Shown here one piece after another: positions 12,362 through 24,112 of a stretch of 64,000 nt of DNA. The position numbers and the translations under genes are program-made. How positions within the stretch are numbered: the stretch's first letter is position 1; each line of letters opens with the position of its first letter. Origin of the DNA: Humulus lupulus (lineage: Eukaryota; Streptophyta; Magnoliopsida; Rosales; Cannabaceae); NCBI RefSeq assembly GCF_963169125.1, contig NC_084798.1, forward strand, positions 175,861,980-175,925,979, given 5' to 3'. Under the pieces are notes generated by a model. That model saw nothing but the letters and a program-made list of their open reading frames with translations, was not told where the DNA came from and did no database searches.

Positions 12362-15300
12362 AAATGTTCTCTTGAGTATTTGTAAGATTAGTATAAACTG
12401 TGTATATTGAGAAATATTTATCTCCCTTTTCCTTTTTTCCCCAGTCCGCCTCTAAGTTGTTCCCTTCATTTTTCTTCCTTTTTGAAGGGTTGTCTCATGT
12501 GGGCTGCGATGTTGAGGGCGTAGCCGAGGTCGAGGCTGAGTTGACGTTTTTCGTTGCAGTTATAATAGGATGAGGGGTCAGCTTTTGTTGCTGAACTTGC
12601 CTCTTCTACATTGACAAAACTCTGAGCCCTGTTATTGAACTTAGTTATCTTCCTTATGGGTTTCCTTTGCATGTCATCCCAAAGGGGACTCCCTGGCAAT
12701 ACTATAGCTCGTTTTGCCATTAGATGACCACTTTCATTGATATTTCGGGCTCATGCCACCTCTATGTTAAATCTTGCTAAGTAGCTTTTTAATGACTCTC
12801 CCGACTGCTGTGTAATATTAGTCAAGGCTGAGGCTTCGAGTCTGACACCTACCATGGCCTTGAATTGCTTCTTTAATTCTTTAGCCAGTTGTTCCCAAGA
12901 TGATATCAAATGCCTTCGGAACTTGTCAAACTAGTTTTTTGTTGGTCCCGTCAACGTGGTTGGAAAAATCATACACCTAAGCTCGTATCCGATGTTGCTA
13001 GCACACATTGTCGTGTTAAACGCACTAAGGTGGTTTTATGAGTCTGAGGTCCTGTAAAAAGGTGCCACATGGGGTATCTTGAATCCGTAAGGAAACAGAA
13101 TGTTTGATATGTGTGGATCGAAAGGCTCGAGCTCCTCATCGGACTCATCAACTTTGTCCTTATTTCTCTCCTCTTGAAGGAGCCTGAATGCTCTTTCAAG
13201 TTGGTTGATTCTTTCTTAGACTAGGTCCACCAGAGGTTGAGCTTGCACTTGGGGCAAATGGTTTTTGTTTGTGAAAACTCCAGCTCCGTGCCCTAGTACA
13301 GGGTTATACTGCTTCCCGTGTACTGGCTGCATGGGCTCTTTTCGGCTATTCAGATTTGTTCGTAAATCCGGGTTCGAAGGGTTAGCCTGCCCCTAGTTTT
13401 GATTCAAGTGATCTCGAAGATCAGGATAGTCATTCTCATAATTCCCAGCATTGATGGGTACGGTGTTGTATACACTCACCGATCTATTAAGGTCTAGACT
13501 TCCACTAAGGAAGCTAACATTCTCTCAGGTTGTTGTTGTGTGGCTCGATGGTTGCGAGGTGGGTTTTGTTGGGGTTTTAGGCCCTAATTAAAACTCAAAT
13601 TCTTTGTAATCTCATTTTATGATCAATAAAAGAATAGAAATCATTTTTTGACTTGGTCAATCACTTTGCTCACATGTTTTATTTTCATGATTATTTGTTT
13701 AATATAAACTTCTATTAAATCTCGAGCATATAGCTAATCTTATTTATAGTGACGTAATCACAGTGGAATATAAATATGATTATATGTTCAAAATAAGTTA
13801 GTCCTAAGATTAGTCAGTGCACTGGATTTACTCTGACTTGCCAATCTACGATATGATCTACTTACACATTACAATGTTATGTTCTTTCCAGAATATTAGC
13901 AAAGTAGAAAAGATCGGATGTATTTGTTACATCGGACATGACCGATATTGACAGTTGATAAGATAAGTAAACATACTGTTATTATCTATTCTAGTCATAT
14001 CATATAGTTGACTATAGGTCAATTCAATCTCAATTCTGAGTGGTTAGTATTCTAACTGATTGTATTATTTGAGTTCTTTTACTTGTTCGTTACCAGCTTA
14101 CCCTACGGACTAGCCCATACTTCCATCTTGGGAACTCGGTAGTATAATTGAGTGGGAGTGTTAATCATAGATATGAACATCTATAGCTTCTGATGAAGAA
14201 GTGAAACGATGATTTCCTTGTAGTTTGGTTCAAGGTGTTAAATGATAAAGATCTCATTTCAGTAATTAAATTAGTTTACTGAAATATCATTTACAAGGAA
14301 CTAAGTGTTTTTAGGATAAAATACAATGAGGGGTAAAACGGTATTTTAGTCTTATCTCATTGTAGACCGTCTATAGAGGATTGAGTGACAATTATGGTTG
14401 TAACAATGGATAATTAATAGCGTATCTATATTTGTTATAGAGCGTTCTATGAATTCAAGAGTGCAATTCATGGTCTATAGTGGAGTCACGAGGAATTAAT
14501 AAGTTAGTAAATTTATTTGTTAGATTTATGATAACTTATTGGAGCTTGATTTCATAGGCCCATGGTCCCCATTGTACCTTGGATAAAATCATCTAGATAG
14601 TCTCAATTAATTGATTTAATCATCAATTAGAATTATCAAAGTTGACCAGGTCAATTTTGGATAGTTTCACAGAGTTGTGTAATTTTGAGAAGAAAAGAGA
14701 AATTATGGCAGATTTATTAATTAAGATAAATTGGTATCTAAATTAAAAAAAAAATTAAATCAAGGTTCAAATTATAAATAATTAATTTGATAAAGGATTT
14801 AAATAATATTTAATTAATTAAATCCATAGAAAATAATACAGGCCTTGATTTTAAGTCTAATGGGCTTATAATCAAATGGGAAATTTCACGGGCCTATAGC
14901 CCATGATAATTTTGACCTAGGGCTTCAAAATGGCTATTATTTTATTGATTTTTTAATTAAATTAAATGTCCTAATTGAGTCTATAAAAGGAGTGCTTAGA
15001 GAGAAGTCAAAACAATAAGTTTGATAAGTCACAAGTCAGATTTTTTATAGTTTTAGATTATCTCTAAACACAAGTCATTTTCTAAGCCTCTTTGTTATTT
15101 TCTCTTCTTCTCTCTATATCTATCTCATGTGTTGAGAATTGCCCACACTAGTCTAGGTGGTTCTAAGGATACATTGGAAGATTGTGAAGAAAATAGAAGA
15201 TCGGTTCAGTTTCTTGATAATACTCTGCGACAGAGAGGATACAAGAGTTAGAGAAACTGAAGGAATGGCTCTTTAATTCCCCTGCGTATACTGTAAGTAT

Positions 15301-16253
15301 TCTATTATTTGTTTCTCTTTGAATTCAATTTTAGAAACATGTTTTAGGCTATCTCGTATTAATTTGTTTAATATTAGATATACATGAAAATAAATAAAGA
15401 TCCTGTATAAGCTAATCCAACAGGTTTTCCATTGGCCCCCTCGCCCAACTATTTGTGACCTCGACATATGACTTCCCGTTGGTTGGGATGCCCTATGTCC
15501 TCGAAGAGCCTCTCATTCACCCGCTTGTCCAGGTCGAGCCCTATGATTTCTATCTTGGCTACCACTCCGAGAGGGTCTTTCGGGTGCCCCTCGAGCTAGA
15601 GAGGGGTGTCTTATTGGCAATGGAGGATGCCTTAATGGCGATGGCGGGGGCCTTCCATTATTGGGTCTGGAAGGTCCAGAATTGGCTCGGACAGGCTCTG
15701 GGTTATTCCTGATAGGCTCGGGGTTTTCACTCCGAGCTATGGAAGGAGCTCGGTTATTCCCCATTCCAGCAGTTACACTTACCGGAGGGTTGCCCCTAGC
15801 AGCGTTTTAAGCATTTCTATCAGGACGACCGTTGCTGGTACTTGTCTTCGGCCTCAGTTGGGTCTGTTGTGCCCTTTTCTCAGCCATTCTGGCGGTCATA
15901 CTCCCACGGGGTTATCCTCTGGTCCTCCAAGGCGGTGCCTATACTCCAGCGGCTTGCCTAGCCAACTCCTCGTTTCGCCATGTGGCTTCGGCTAGCTATT
16001 CGCGCAATCTACGATTCTCCAGTTCCACGATGGGCACGTACGTTTCGGGATTATATTATAGATCCTCGTTGGTCTTGGGGGTTCGAGTAGGTTTCCCCCT
16101 GGAGGCTAATGATGCATTTCCCTTATCAGGGCTTTGATCTACCACGGGTTGCTTCCTAGGTCTTCGCCGGTAGTTCTCAATCTGAGGAGTTCACTCCTTG
16201 GGGATTTGTGGCACTGGTCGCCCACCAGTTCCAGGATTGTTTGTAGCAACCAT
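12362..16253 (-). pseudogene. Gag of element D (split by a solo LTR)
   Basis: Read on the minus strand from an ATG at 16253-16251. The N-terminal half (16253 to about 15428) is Pro/Arg-rich with a YVPIVELENR segment that matches element C. The second half (13561-12362) carries the conserved gag core: a TLTGP segment, SWEQLAKELKKQF, TQQSGESLKSYLARFN, then PGSPLWDDMQRKP and RAQSFVNVEEA. In 12420-12362 it still aligns with element C gag up to the copia junction. Stops are numerous (for example at 16193-16191, 12917-ish and 12760-ish). Gag would form the virus-like particle; this copy cannot. Confidence 0.75.
13567..15422 (+). mobile_element. Copia-type solo LTR H (1856 bp) with 5-bp target duplication
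   Basis: It starts TGTTGGGGTTTT and ends TAATCCAACA. It is flanked on both sides by ggttt (13562-13566 and 15423-15427), a perfect 5-bp target-site duplication. Only one LTR is present, so the internal part was lost by LTR-LTR recombination. It contains ttattggagcttg and ggcccatggtcccc around 14535-14570, shared with the LTR of copia G. It interrupts the minus-strand gag of element D. Confidence 0.9.
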
Positions 16254-16294
16254 TGAGGGTATGCAGGAGGTTTTGATTAAACAATACACAAATT

Positions 16295-16323
16295 TGTTTA
16301 ATGCTCTCAACGAAAGCACCAAA
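16295..16323 (-). other. Primer-binding site of element D
   Basis: The minus strand just inside the LTR reads tttggtgctttcgttgagag. It differs by one base from the site in elements B and C. I cannot assign the tRNA from the sequence alone. Confidence 0.7.
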
Positions 16324-16324
16324 C

Positions 16325-17013
16325 TGTTGACATCATTTTTCGTCAACTTAGATATAGAGAGCACTAAACAAAATATTGAAAAATTAGAAGAATTCAAAGG
16401 CTTTTTACGTGGTTTAGCAGTTAAAATCTGCCTAGTCCATGAGTCACTATTATTATTCTCACTACTCTCTCAAAGATTTTTTAGAAAGCAACTTGATAGA
16501 GTATTCTCTCGTACAATTTTGTGTCTGTCTATAAATGAAATACTCCAGGCTATTTATAGACCTGGTTATGAGAATATCTTCCACTGATTCAGGGAAGTCA
16601 CAATCAATCAAATAAATTCAAAATAAATACTATAAATGACTAATTATATAATATCTCATGTCAATAGGGATTTAAAATATAATAATAACGAATTCCTACG
16701 AAATAGGGATTTCCTAACAATTTTTTCGCGTGCCAAATGCATTACTGAGCTCGATCATTGTGGTAACGTGCCTTCGAGACAGGCCGAAGTTCGAGCTCAT
16801 CATTCCGGTTACTACCTCCTCCTCGTACAGTAATTAGTCAAGTACGTTCCTCGGAGAAGGTTGATTTATTTGAACTTGCAATTCAAACAATTCCACTCAT
16901 GCTCGAGTGAAGACAATTGATCAATAAGTGGACTAGCATGCTGATAGCAGATCTGGAACCATTTAACAATTCGTATAAGTGTGTTGCTAACATCCGTATA
17001 CAGGAGTGTAACT
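16325..17013 (-). repeat. 5' LTR of element D (about 690 bp)
   Basis: On the minus strand it starts near 17013 as gttacactcc (the first TG is altered) and ends gtcaaca at 16325, like the LTRs of element C. Minus-strand ctataaatag at about 16563-16554 is a likely LTR TATA box. The plus-strand reading frames here are chance. Confidence 0.7.
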
Positions 17014-17158
17014 ATTTTGAGCTGACATTTTGAGACTATTTATTTATTCTCGAAATTTAAGTGTAACAGTATTCATTATTTTTTTCATCTATATTAAATA
17101 TGAATGATTATAAGTTAACAAGTGAAATTGAGTTAAGTTTAGTATTCATTTGATAGTA

Positions 17159-17559
17159 AAATAATGGGGGTTTTAGCATAAATGCCCCTTAAGTTTCATT
17201 CTATTTGGCAATTCAGTCCTTAAAGGAAAAGAATATTAGCAATCAAATTCTTAGTTTTATAATGAGTAGCGATTAGGTCCTTATTGTTTATTTTTTCACA
17301 AAGTCATTTTTTAATATATGTTTTGAATTATTTTATACAATATGATGCGTAAAAATATTTCGAGATGTATATAATAAAAAATGTAAAAATTATTCATAAG
17401 AAAAAAAATAAATTTTGTTAAAAAATTAACTAAGAAGACTTAATTGCTACAGTATTTAAAATTTAAGAACTTGATTACTAATTTTTTTTCTCAAGGGCTG
17501 AATTATTATACAGCAAAAAAACAAATGTGGTATTTATTCTAAAAAATGCCAAATAATGG
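17159..17559. mobile_element. Mutator-like MITE (383 bp) with 9-bp target duplication
   Basis: The element spans 17168-17550. Both sides carry aaataatgg (17159-17167, 17551-17559), a perfect 9-bp duplication as expected for Mutator-like transposons. The arms form a long imperfect terminal inverted repeat: left aattcagtccttaaagg and agcaatcaaattctta pair with the right arm around 17450-17510. The ends start GG, as Mu-type ends do. There is no coding capacity. It lies about 900 bp upstream of the phytocyanin start. Confidence 0.8.
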
Positions 17560-18458
17560 AAGGTCATATATTTTTACCAATATAATATAGTGTTATGAGA
17601 GAATGAGATTTTGTATAAATAAAAATGAAGGTTCGTTGAAAACACAAAATAAATATATGCGAACGTTCCGGGAAAATGGCAAAACAGAAAAAAGCAGACC
17701 ATTCTTCAGCATAAAGCCAAAAAAGATGGCCAAAAAGTAAACCTTATAACAAATTAAACACACATAACGTACCAATTTTAATATTAGTATATAATGTTGG
17801 AAGAGTAAAGTTTGTTCTATATATATCCAAGCACACCAAAAAAGAAAAAGCTCACAAAGCTAGCCACGTGACAATTAATTGTATGGGCCAGGCCACTACA
17901 CATTATTCTGGTGATAGGTAAATATAGAATACATTTCATTCATTCACGCCCCACACGTCAATAAATTTGCAGCCATTAAAAAGTCTTAATAGAAAAGTCT
18001 TATTAAGAGGAGAAGGAGAACTATCAAAAAGGCCATACAATATTTATCTTGGAAAAGCAATGGTGGCTTATAAGATAGTTATAGGTCATATATACGACCA
18101 AGTAATAAAAGCCGAAACTTTTGAACATATCATCATATACATATAATTAATCAGTCGGTGGTCGATGAATATGATCGACCTCTCTCGATTCTAGACATTG
18201 TTTGAAAATTAACACATATCAAAAATATACTTTTCTTCTATCACAACACGTGTCTCATTTTGCTGCTCTCTTCTTATCGCTATATATATGTGTAAATAAA
18301 TAAAAACAAAGAACCAAAACATAATAAGCCCCACCGAGTTCTAGTAAATTGAGCCCAAGTTCTGAAACTCTCTTCTCCTTTTTCTTCCTCTACTTGCCCA
18401 AAATATTAATTTGAGAGAAAGAGAGGCGGGAAGGGACGACCTTCGAACACAGTTAGTA
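17560..18458 (+). promoter_or_regulatory. Upstream region and core promoter of the phytocyanin gene
   Basis: A TATA run (tatatata, 18281-18288) lies about 170 bp before the ATG. Two G-box cores CACGTG occur at 17865-17870 and 18247-18252; the second, cacgtgtc, also fits an ABA-response element. Part of this region (about 17935-18365) is duplicated at 44225-44650, including the second G-box, partly altered there. G-boxes are bound by bZIP/bHLH factors in plants; actual regulation is not shown by the sequence. Confidence 0.55.
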
Positions 18459-20224
18459 ATGGCTAAAGGGTTAATGGGTTTGATCTGCTGCTTCGTCCTT
18501 ACGGTGGTCATCTTTACAGAGAGTGTGGCTGCGGCGAATTATACTGTTGGAGACTCTGTAGGTTGGACGAATATTCTTCCAAACTCTGCCTATTACTCCG
18601 ACACTTGGGATGAAAACAAAAACTTCATGATTGGAGACCAATTAAGTGAGTTTTTTTTTCTTTCTTTTATTTAATTATTTAAGTGTTAATTAGTTATCGC
18701 CATCCAAACAAGCCAATTAATTGGAAAGACTACTATTAGTTCCTTATAATAGTTACAAACAACATACAATATTTATTTAGTTTTATTTAAAAAATTTATA
18801 AATTATTTTTATTATATTTTTATAATTTCATATAAATTTGAAGAGAGCAACTACAAAACATCTCATTTTTTTGCAACATGAGTGCATTCTTTTTCTATTT
18901 CGGTACCTGGATAGATATAATTTTAATTTTTTTATATGACAGTGTATATTGTAGGTATTTAGAATATCTTGCAAATTTTCAAGAAATTTAGTAGTTTACG
19001 ATGTCGAAAACAGTGTTCAAACTGTCAAATTTTATACCATGTTTCAGTATCATAATTTATTCAGAATTTTTTGAAAATTTATAGGATGTTCTAGATAGCT
19101 ATAATGTACACTATCATATAAAAAAATGGAATTATAACTATTCAGATGTCGAAATAGAAAAATAATGCACCGGTATTACAAAAAAAAAGAATGTGTTGTA
19201 GTCGCTCCCTAAATTTTAAATAAATAAATAATATCATATATAAAATAATGACATAAATATATTAAAAGAAAAATTAAAATAAAATATTGTTTATATTTTA
19301 AAAAAAATATATTAGATCATAAACTATCATATTCAAGATATAAAATATTCATTTGGAGAATAAATTTTTTTATTTTTTATAAAAAAAATATTATTATAAT
19401 TTTTTTTTATGTAGTTACACTATTATACTCACACGAAATTTATATATAATATATTTATAATATTTGTTATTATTTAATATGAATATATATATATTTATAC
19501 AAGATAAATTAAATAATAAAAAAATATAGTTTTTTTAAATATAAATAATAAAAATTAATATTATGTATTATTATAGTAATAATATTATATATAAACAAGT
19601 CTTTAATTAAAACCTTTTAGGCTCACAATTTGTGCATCATGTTAGATTTTGTATGTTGATTTTCTAATATTATCATATATTCAATATATATATATATATA
19701 TGCTTCAAAATAATATAATAAAGCATTAATTTACGATAGCAGAACAAAAATTAATATATAAAATAAATGATGACATTATTTTTCATCTGCTAATAATTTG
19801 ATTTTCTGCAGCGTTTAATTGGACCGGAGCACACAACGTGGCTAAAGTAAATACAGAAGCCGAATACGATCAATGCTCAATAGCTTCAGCAACAGTATTA
19901 AGTAGCACAAGCCCATTTGTGTATACTATCAACACCACTGGCAAGCACTATTTCATTTGCACCATCGGAAGCCACTGCCAAAGTGGCCAGAAGCTGAACA
20001 TTGACGTCGATCGCTCAAACACCCCCACAACCCCAACTACACCAACTACTCCATCTACTCCTACTACCCCATCTACTCCTACTACTCCCAATACTACCAC
20101 TACTTCTCCCACAACTCCTAATACTACCCCTACTACTGCATCACCAAATTCGTCTCCTTCGTTTGCGCCCTTCGGAACTTTATCCGCAGTAGTGTGCGCC
20201 CTAGTACTCTACTCCTTGATGTAG
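18459..20224 (+). CDS. Phytocyanin (stellacyanin-like blue copper protein), GPI-anchored type
   Basis: Two exons, 18459-18645 and 19812-20224, join to a 199-residue protein; the 1166-bp AT-rich intron has gtgag/cag borders in phase 1, at the usual phytocyanin intron position. Residues 1-25 are a hydrophobic signal peptide. The plastocyanin-like domain (27-129) starts NYTVGDSVGW. The copper ligands are His70, Cys112, His117 and Gln122; Gln in the fourth place is typical of stellacyanins, Met of uclacyanins and plantacyanins. Cys84 and Cys118 would form the conserved disulfide. Residues 131-180 are a Pro/Thr/Ser-rich, probably arabinogalactan-type linker, and 181-199 a hydrophobic tail fitting a GPI-anchor signal. 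It should sit on the outer plasma membrane or in the wall as a small electron carrier; its partner is unknown. The ATG at 18459 is preferred to an in-frame one at 18411 because the signal peptide follows it directly. This is the only apparently intact host gene here. Confidence 0.92.
18646..19811 (+). other. Intron of the phytocyanin gene
   Basis: It has GT (gtgag) at the left and TTTTCTGCAG at the right. It is very AT-rich. A local inverted similarity exists between 18925-18970 and 19090-19145 (tacctggatagatataatt against its complement), hinting at a small decayed fold-back insertion. No reading frame of note. Confidence 0.85.
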
Positions 20225-20640
20225 ATTATTAAAGTCATGTAGTGGCCAGGTGGTACGTAGCACCACCAAGCATATATATCTCATAGCTTCTGTTTTTTTG
20301 CTGCGCGCTACGTATGCGTACTATTTATTAATTATTTTGTCTGTAATGTTTCACCATCGTATGTATGTTTGGAACTGATATTATTGCTATTATTTATTGT
20401 TTGTACGTATCCATTTTCCTCGGGAGAATTTATTGATAGTAGATCGTATATGAGATTGGATATTATTGTGGAATTGTTTCTTAGAAATTTCTTTCGCCTC
20501 AATAGTTTGTCTTTGTTTTTCTTGATTTCATGGTGGTTGACAAGTTTATAACATGGCGGTCTGAATAAAAGTAACCTGATGATTCACAAATCATGGGATT
20601 GGGAGCAAAATTCTAAATATTGCTGTCTTGTCATATAATT
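20225..20640 (+). other. 3' untranslated and flanking region of the phytocyanin gene
   Basis: A candidate polyadenylation signal aataaa is at 20564-20569. The block from there to about 20720 is repeated downstream of the broken copy (about 47174-47315), which shows the duplication included 3' flank. The actual cleavage site cannot be seen. Confidence 0.5.
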
Positions 20641-21401
20641 AGTGGTGTAATACTAATAGGATTAATGGAAGACTAATAGGTGTGACGTTTTAATTAGTTC
20701 TTCTTATAAACATATATATATATTAATAAATCTTATTATTTCATTTTAAAATATAAAAATAATTAAAATATATATGGTACTAATGGTCACACATGTTTAT
20801 TAACTAAATATACTTTTTTTTCGTCGCAATTATTTAAAGAAATGATACGTGTACATAATATACGTCCAATTATTTCAATTACAGCTTGTGTACAAGTGAT
20901 TAAGTATAATGTAAAGCATAGAATTACTAGCATTAGAACAAAAAAATTTACAAAGGAAGAGAAAGGTTGGTTTGATACATTATAAGCTCTAAATGATGTA
21001 TATAGTGTCCAGGCCATGGTGCTGAATAGGTGTAATGAATGTTGGAAGCAATATAATTGATCTAATTCATAAAAATATATATATATATGTGCGAAAATAT
21101 TATATTAGGATGGTAATTTTTCAACTAATTACATGAGACATGCTATTTTTAAAAATAGTATCATATTATTATGTATAATATTTTAAAAGTAATGATACGT
21201 GCACACAAAATAGAGATTTTGTTATAAATATATATATATTAATGGTCACTGAATTATTTTTTCAAAAATATGATTTTCAAAATTTTTTATTTACAAAAAT
21301 ACAATGTCAAAAAAATAACTAAAGAACAACAATTGGAAAACAACTAGACATCAACCCACTGCATTAAAAAACAACTAAAAAACAACAATTTGACAACAAC
21401 T
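20641..21401. other. AT-rich intergenic sequence
   Basis: No gene recognised. It holds short AT dinucleotide runs, a minus-strand open frame at 20787-21017 with no recognisable domain, and, near 21290-21400, an A-rich stretch built of aacaact-like pieces. Similar A-rich sequence lies beyond the right end of copia E (43490-43700). Confidence 0.4.
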
Positions 21402-21727
21402 AAAAGTCAACCCGGCCGACTTTGGTAACAACTGTGTATCAAATCTGGAGGGTTCGGAACTTTGCTCTTTGGGATCGTAAAGTTGTGACTTTACAATGTA
21501 CAATAATGCATATTAGGAAAGAAGTTAAAGCTAGAAGTACTATTCTCTTACATAGTAAAAGAATTTATGGGAAAGATAGGAATTGGATAGGAGAATTAAT
21601 TATATAGTCTTTTTCTCTTTTTGTTTTTGCTCTGTTTTGGCTTTCCTTTGGGAAAGTTGTTTAATGTAATCTTGCTTTGATATATGGAAATTTCTTACTT
21701 ACCAAAAAAAAAAAAGTCAACCCGGCC
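21402..21727 (+). mobile_element. 5'-truncated LINE fragment with target duplication and poly(A)
   Basis: The body 21418-21711 ends in an A-run (about 12 A) and is flanked by aaaagtcaacccggcc at 21402-21417 and 21712-21727, a 16-bp direct repeat. Variable-length target duplication, poly(A) tail and 5' truncation are the marks of a LINE copied by target-primed reverse transcription. The frame 21422-21607 (YQIWRVRN ... LWDRK) resembles the C-terminal tail of plant LINE reverse transcriptases, followed by a short 3' UTR. It lies just before the copia E insertion. Confidence 0.85.
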
Positions 21728-21733
21728 ATTGCA

Positions 21734-21911
21734 TGTTAATAGTTAACTGTTTGATATAACCGTATTCAGTTAATATTTATGATAAGTTCAGTGTGTATTA
21801 TATTAGTTATTTAGTATAGGCTTTTAGTTAGTTTTCTTGATTCGTTGTATTCTTTTTTCAGTCTATAAATAAAAGGATAAACCCAATATCTGTTTTAACT
21901 TTCTTAGCATC
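21734..21911 (+). repeat. 5' LTR of copia E
   Basis: It starts TGTTAATAGTTAACTG and matches the LTR at 43269-43484 closely, but lacks about 40 bp present there (around the aacccaatatctg position). The LTR end and the first part of the primer site are also lost: the text passes from ttcttagcat straight to tcaaagccattg, which resembles the inner part of an initiator-Met primer site. Confidence 0.8.
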
Positions 21912-22599
21912 AAAGCCATTGCCCTCATTGTCTCCTCTATAATTCTTTTCCAAACCCTAATTTTTTTCTTCTTCGCTCTTTTCTTTCCATCCATGGCGGA
22001 CCCAATTGCGGAAATTGATACTGCCTCCTCTACCCCAACCTCCTCACAAGTTCTCCCTTCTCATGCTGTAGCAAATGTTGTCAATCCTCTTGCTCAAGCC
22101 CTTAATCATGTTCTCCCTATTAAGCTTGATCATACAATTTTTCTTCTTCGAAGGACACAAATAGAGAATGTTATTTTAGCAAATGGCATAAAATATTTCA
22201 TAGATAGTACAAATCATTCTCCCTCTCAATTTCTTCCTGTTTCGACTACTCTCAACCCTTATTTTGTTTCTTGGAAGCGCAAAGACAAGTTAATTCTGAG
22301 TTGGCCACTACTATAAAAAATGTTTTTAGGACTCGTGGGGCACGAGTTCTCTATTTGAGAGCCTGAAAAACTAAGGTTGTGAGTCCTAAAAAGTTTATTT
22401 TTAAATTTTAAAAGTAAAATGGTAGCCAAAGCTCCCGCCGGAGCTCCAACGATGACGGCGGCGCCACCACCCCACGGTGGTGGTTCAGTCCGATCCTTTA
22501 GTGGGTTTTGAAGCCCAAAGCACAAGGAATGTAGTGGTGGTGGTCATTTGGCTCGAGGTGGCTCGAAGTGGTCAGAAAATTCCCAAAACGTTTTGGAAA

Positions 22600-22942
22600 C
22601 CCACATGGTCTCCGAACTTTAGAGGCTCCATCGACTAGGCTAGGGGGCGCGTGAGGCTAGGGGCTCGCAGAGCTAGGGGTTTCGGGGGCCGGGGAACACC
22701 GTGGGACGGCGCGTGTAGGCGGGGGTGGCCGGAGAGACGCCGTTCATGGCTGGGCAGTGGGCTTGCGTGAGAGAAAACCACATAAGTTTCTGAACTTTGG
22801 AAGCTCCGTTGACTAGGCTAGGGGGCACATGAGGCCATGGGCTAGTGGGGCTGGGGGTTTCGGGGGCCGGAGAATGCCGAGGGCAGGCGCATGTAGGCAG
22901 GTGGTGGCCGGAGCGCTCCTGTTCATGGCTACGCAGTGGGCT

Positions 22943-22957
<15 letters not shown>
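22600..22957. repeat. GC-rich direct duplication (178-bp period) in the CACTA left arm
   Basis: The gaacttt-gaggctccatcgactagg block at about 22612 recurs at about 22790, each followed by aggctaggggg, ggtttcgggggccgg and gttcatggct. The two copies are clearly diverged. The base composition is much richer in G and C than anything around it. The reading frame seen here (22845-23045) shows no domain and is probably chance. Confidence 0.75.
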
Positions 22958-22979
<22 letters not shown>

Positions 22980-22980
22980 A
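22943..22980. repeat. (TG)n(GA)n microsatellite
   Basis: About 6 TG units are followed by about 12 GA units, then an impure GA-rich tail up to 23015. Confidence 0.9.
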
Positions 22981-23124
22981 AGAAAAATGGGGGAAGAGAG
23001 CAAGGAGAGAGAGAGAATAGGCTGTTGTTGTTTTTTTCTTTATGATTTAATATATAATAAAACTTTAGTTAAAACAAATTATTCAAACTTTTAGGACACA
23101 CATAAGATTTTGGGGCTCGCTTTG

Positions 23125-24111
23125 TGCTATCCCTAAAAAATAAGAGGATGACGTGGCGAATGAGAATGTGACACATGACATCACAAATCAGGGAAAAACA
23201 AAGTATTGAGAAAAGACCGACGGGCAAAAAAGATAGGTCCAGGACCTATAGGAATAACGACCAAGACAATACCCCGTAGGAGTGGTCGGCCCAGGCAGGC
23301 CTTATACCCCCTAAGGGTGGTCGGCCCAAGCAGGCCCTTTACCCCCTGTGGGTGGTCGACTCAACATGCCCAAGGACCTTAGGGGTAGTTGGCCTAACCC
23401 TATCTTCCATAAGGTGGTCGGCCTAAACCCCCAAGTACACTTCACTGAGAATATAATCACTTTTTTTTTTAAAAATTGAGATCAATAGGCCTAACACTCC
23501 GAAGATCAACGGGCCTAACACCCAGAGGATCAATAGGTCCAGCACCCAGAAGATCACAAGCCCATCACCCAAGCTTTAGTCGCCGCGCCTAGCACCTAAG
23601 TCTCATATGCCAACAAAGACTTAGCATCTCCCAGAAGTTTCTATCGTGCATTATCAACCACGATCCAGAGAAGACAACAGGAAAACCCACGATCTCATAA
23701 TCATGGGAAGGTCGACACGTATCTCTACTCACCATGATCATGTACCAAACCACGATCCCAATATCACTGGTCGTGTAATAGCTCCTGTGTACTATAAATA
23801 AAGGACCCGGGACTTCATTAAAGGGGTCTTTTTGGTTGGAGGTCTTTTTTGCTGAGAGCTTTTTTTGGTTGGAATTCTGGGCAAGTGAGAAACGAGTGAA
23901 CACTTTTGTTCATCATTGTAATTGTCGAGAGACTCAATACTAAAAGCTAAGTGGATTAGGTTATGACTGTTCATCTGAACAGGGCTGAACCACTATAAAA
24001 TTTCGGTGTGCTTATTTAAAATAATCGTATTCTGTCATTTATATTACTTATTCCGTTCAAAAGGTGTCGTATATTGTACATACGATCGTTGGCCAATTTC
24101 ACAGGTCAACA
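23125..24111 (+). repeat. 5' LTR of element B (987 bp)
   Basis: It starts TGCTATCCCTAA (the 3' LTR has TGTTATCC) and ends AGGTCAACA. The first third carries short imperfect repeats built on taccccct and gtggtcggcc (about 23265-23430), and then several atcaa-aggcctaacaccc units (about 23480-23570). A TATA-like actataaataaagg lies near 23793. It contains about 16 bp that the 3' LTR lacks near 23240. Confidence 0.9.
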
Positions 24112-24112
24112 T

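Larger units (their letters stand above)
12362..17013 (-). mobile_element. Tat-lineage Ty3/gypsy retrotransposon D, 5' part, reverse orientation
   Basis: On the minus strand it runs 5' LTR (17013-16325), primer-binding site, then gag, cut off at 12362 by copia G. Gag is homologous to that of element C. The gag is also split by the solo LTR 13567-15422. Pol and the 3' LTR are presumably beyond the left edge of the window. It is the oldest layer of this nest. Confidence 0.8.

Noticed and set aside
15455..15712. Open frame on the plus strand
   Set aside because: It is the shadow of the minus-strand gag of element D, which matches gag of element C.
18411..18458. Upstream in-frame ATG for the phytocyanin
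   Set aside because: It would add 16 charged residues before the signal peptide; the ATG at 18459 gives a standard secretory start.
20787..21017. Possible small membrane protein on the minus strand
   Set aside because: Hydrophobic bias is expected from AT-rich DNA; no homologous frame or context.
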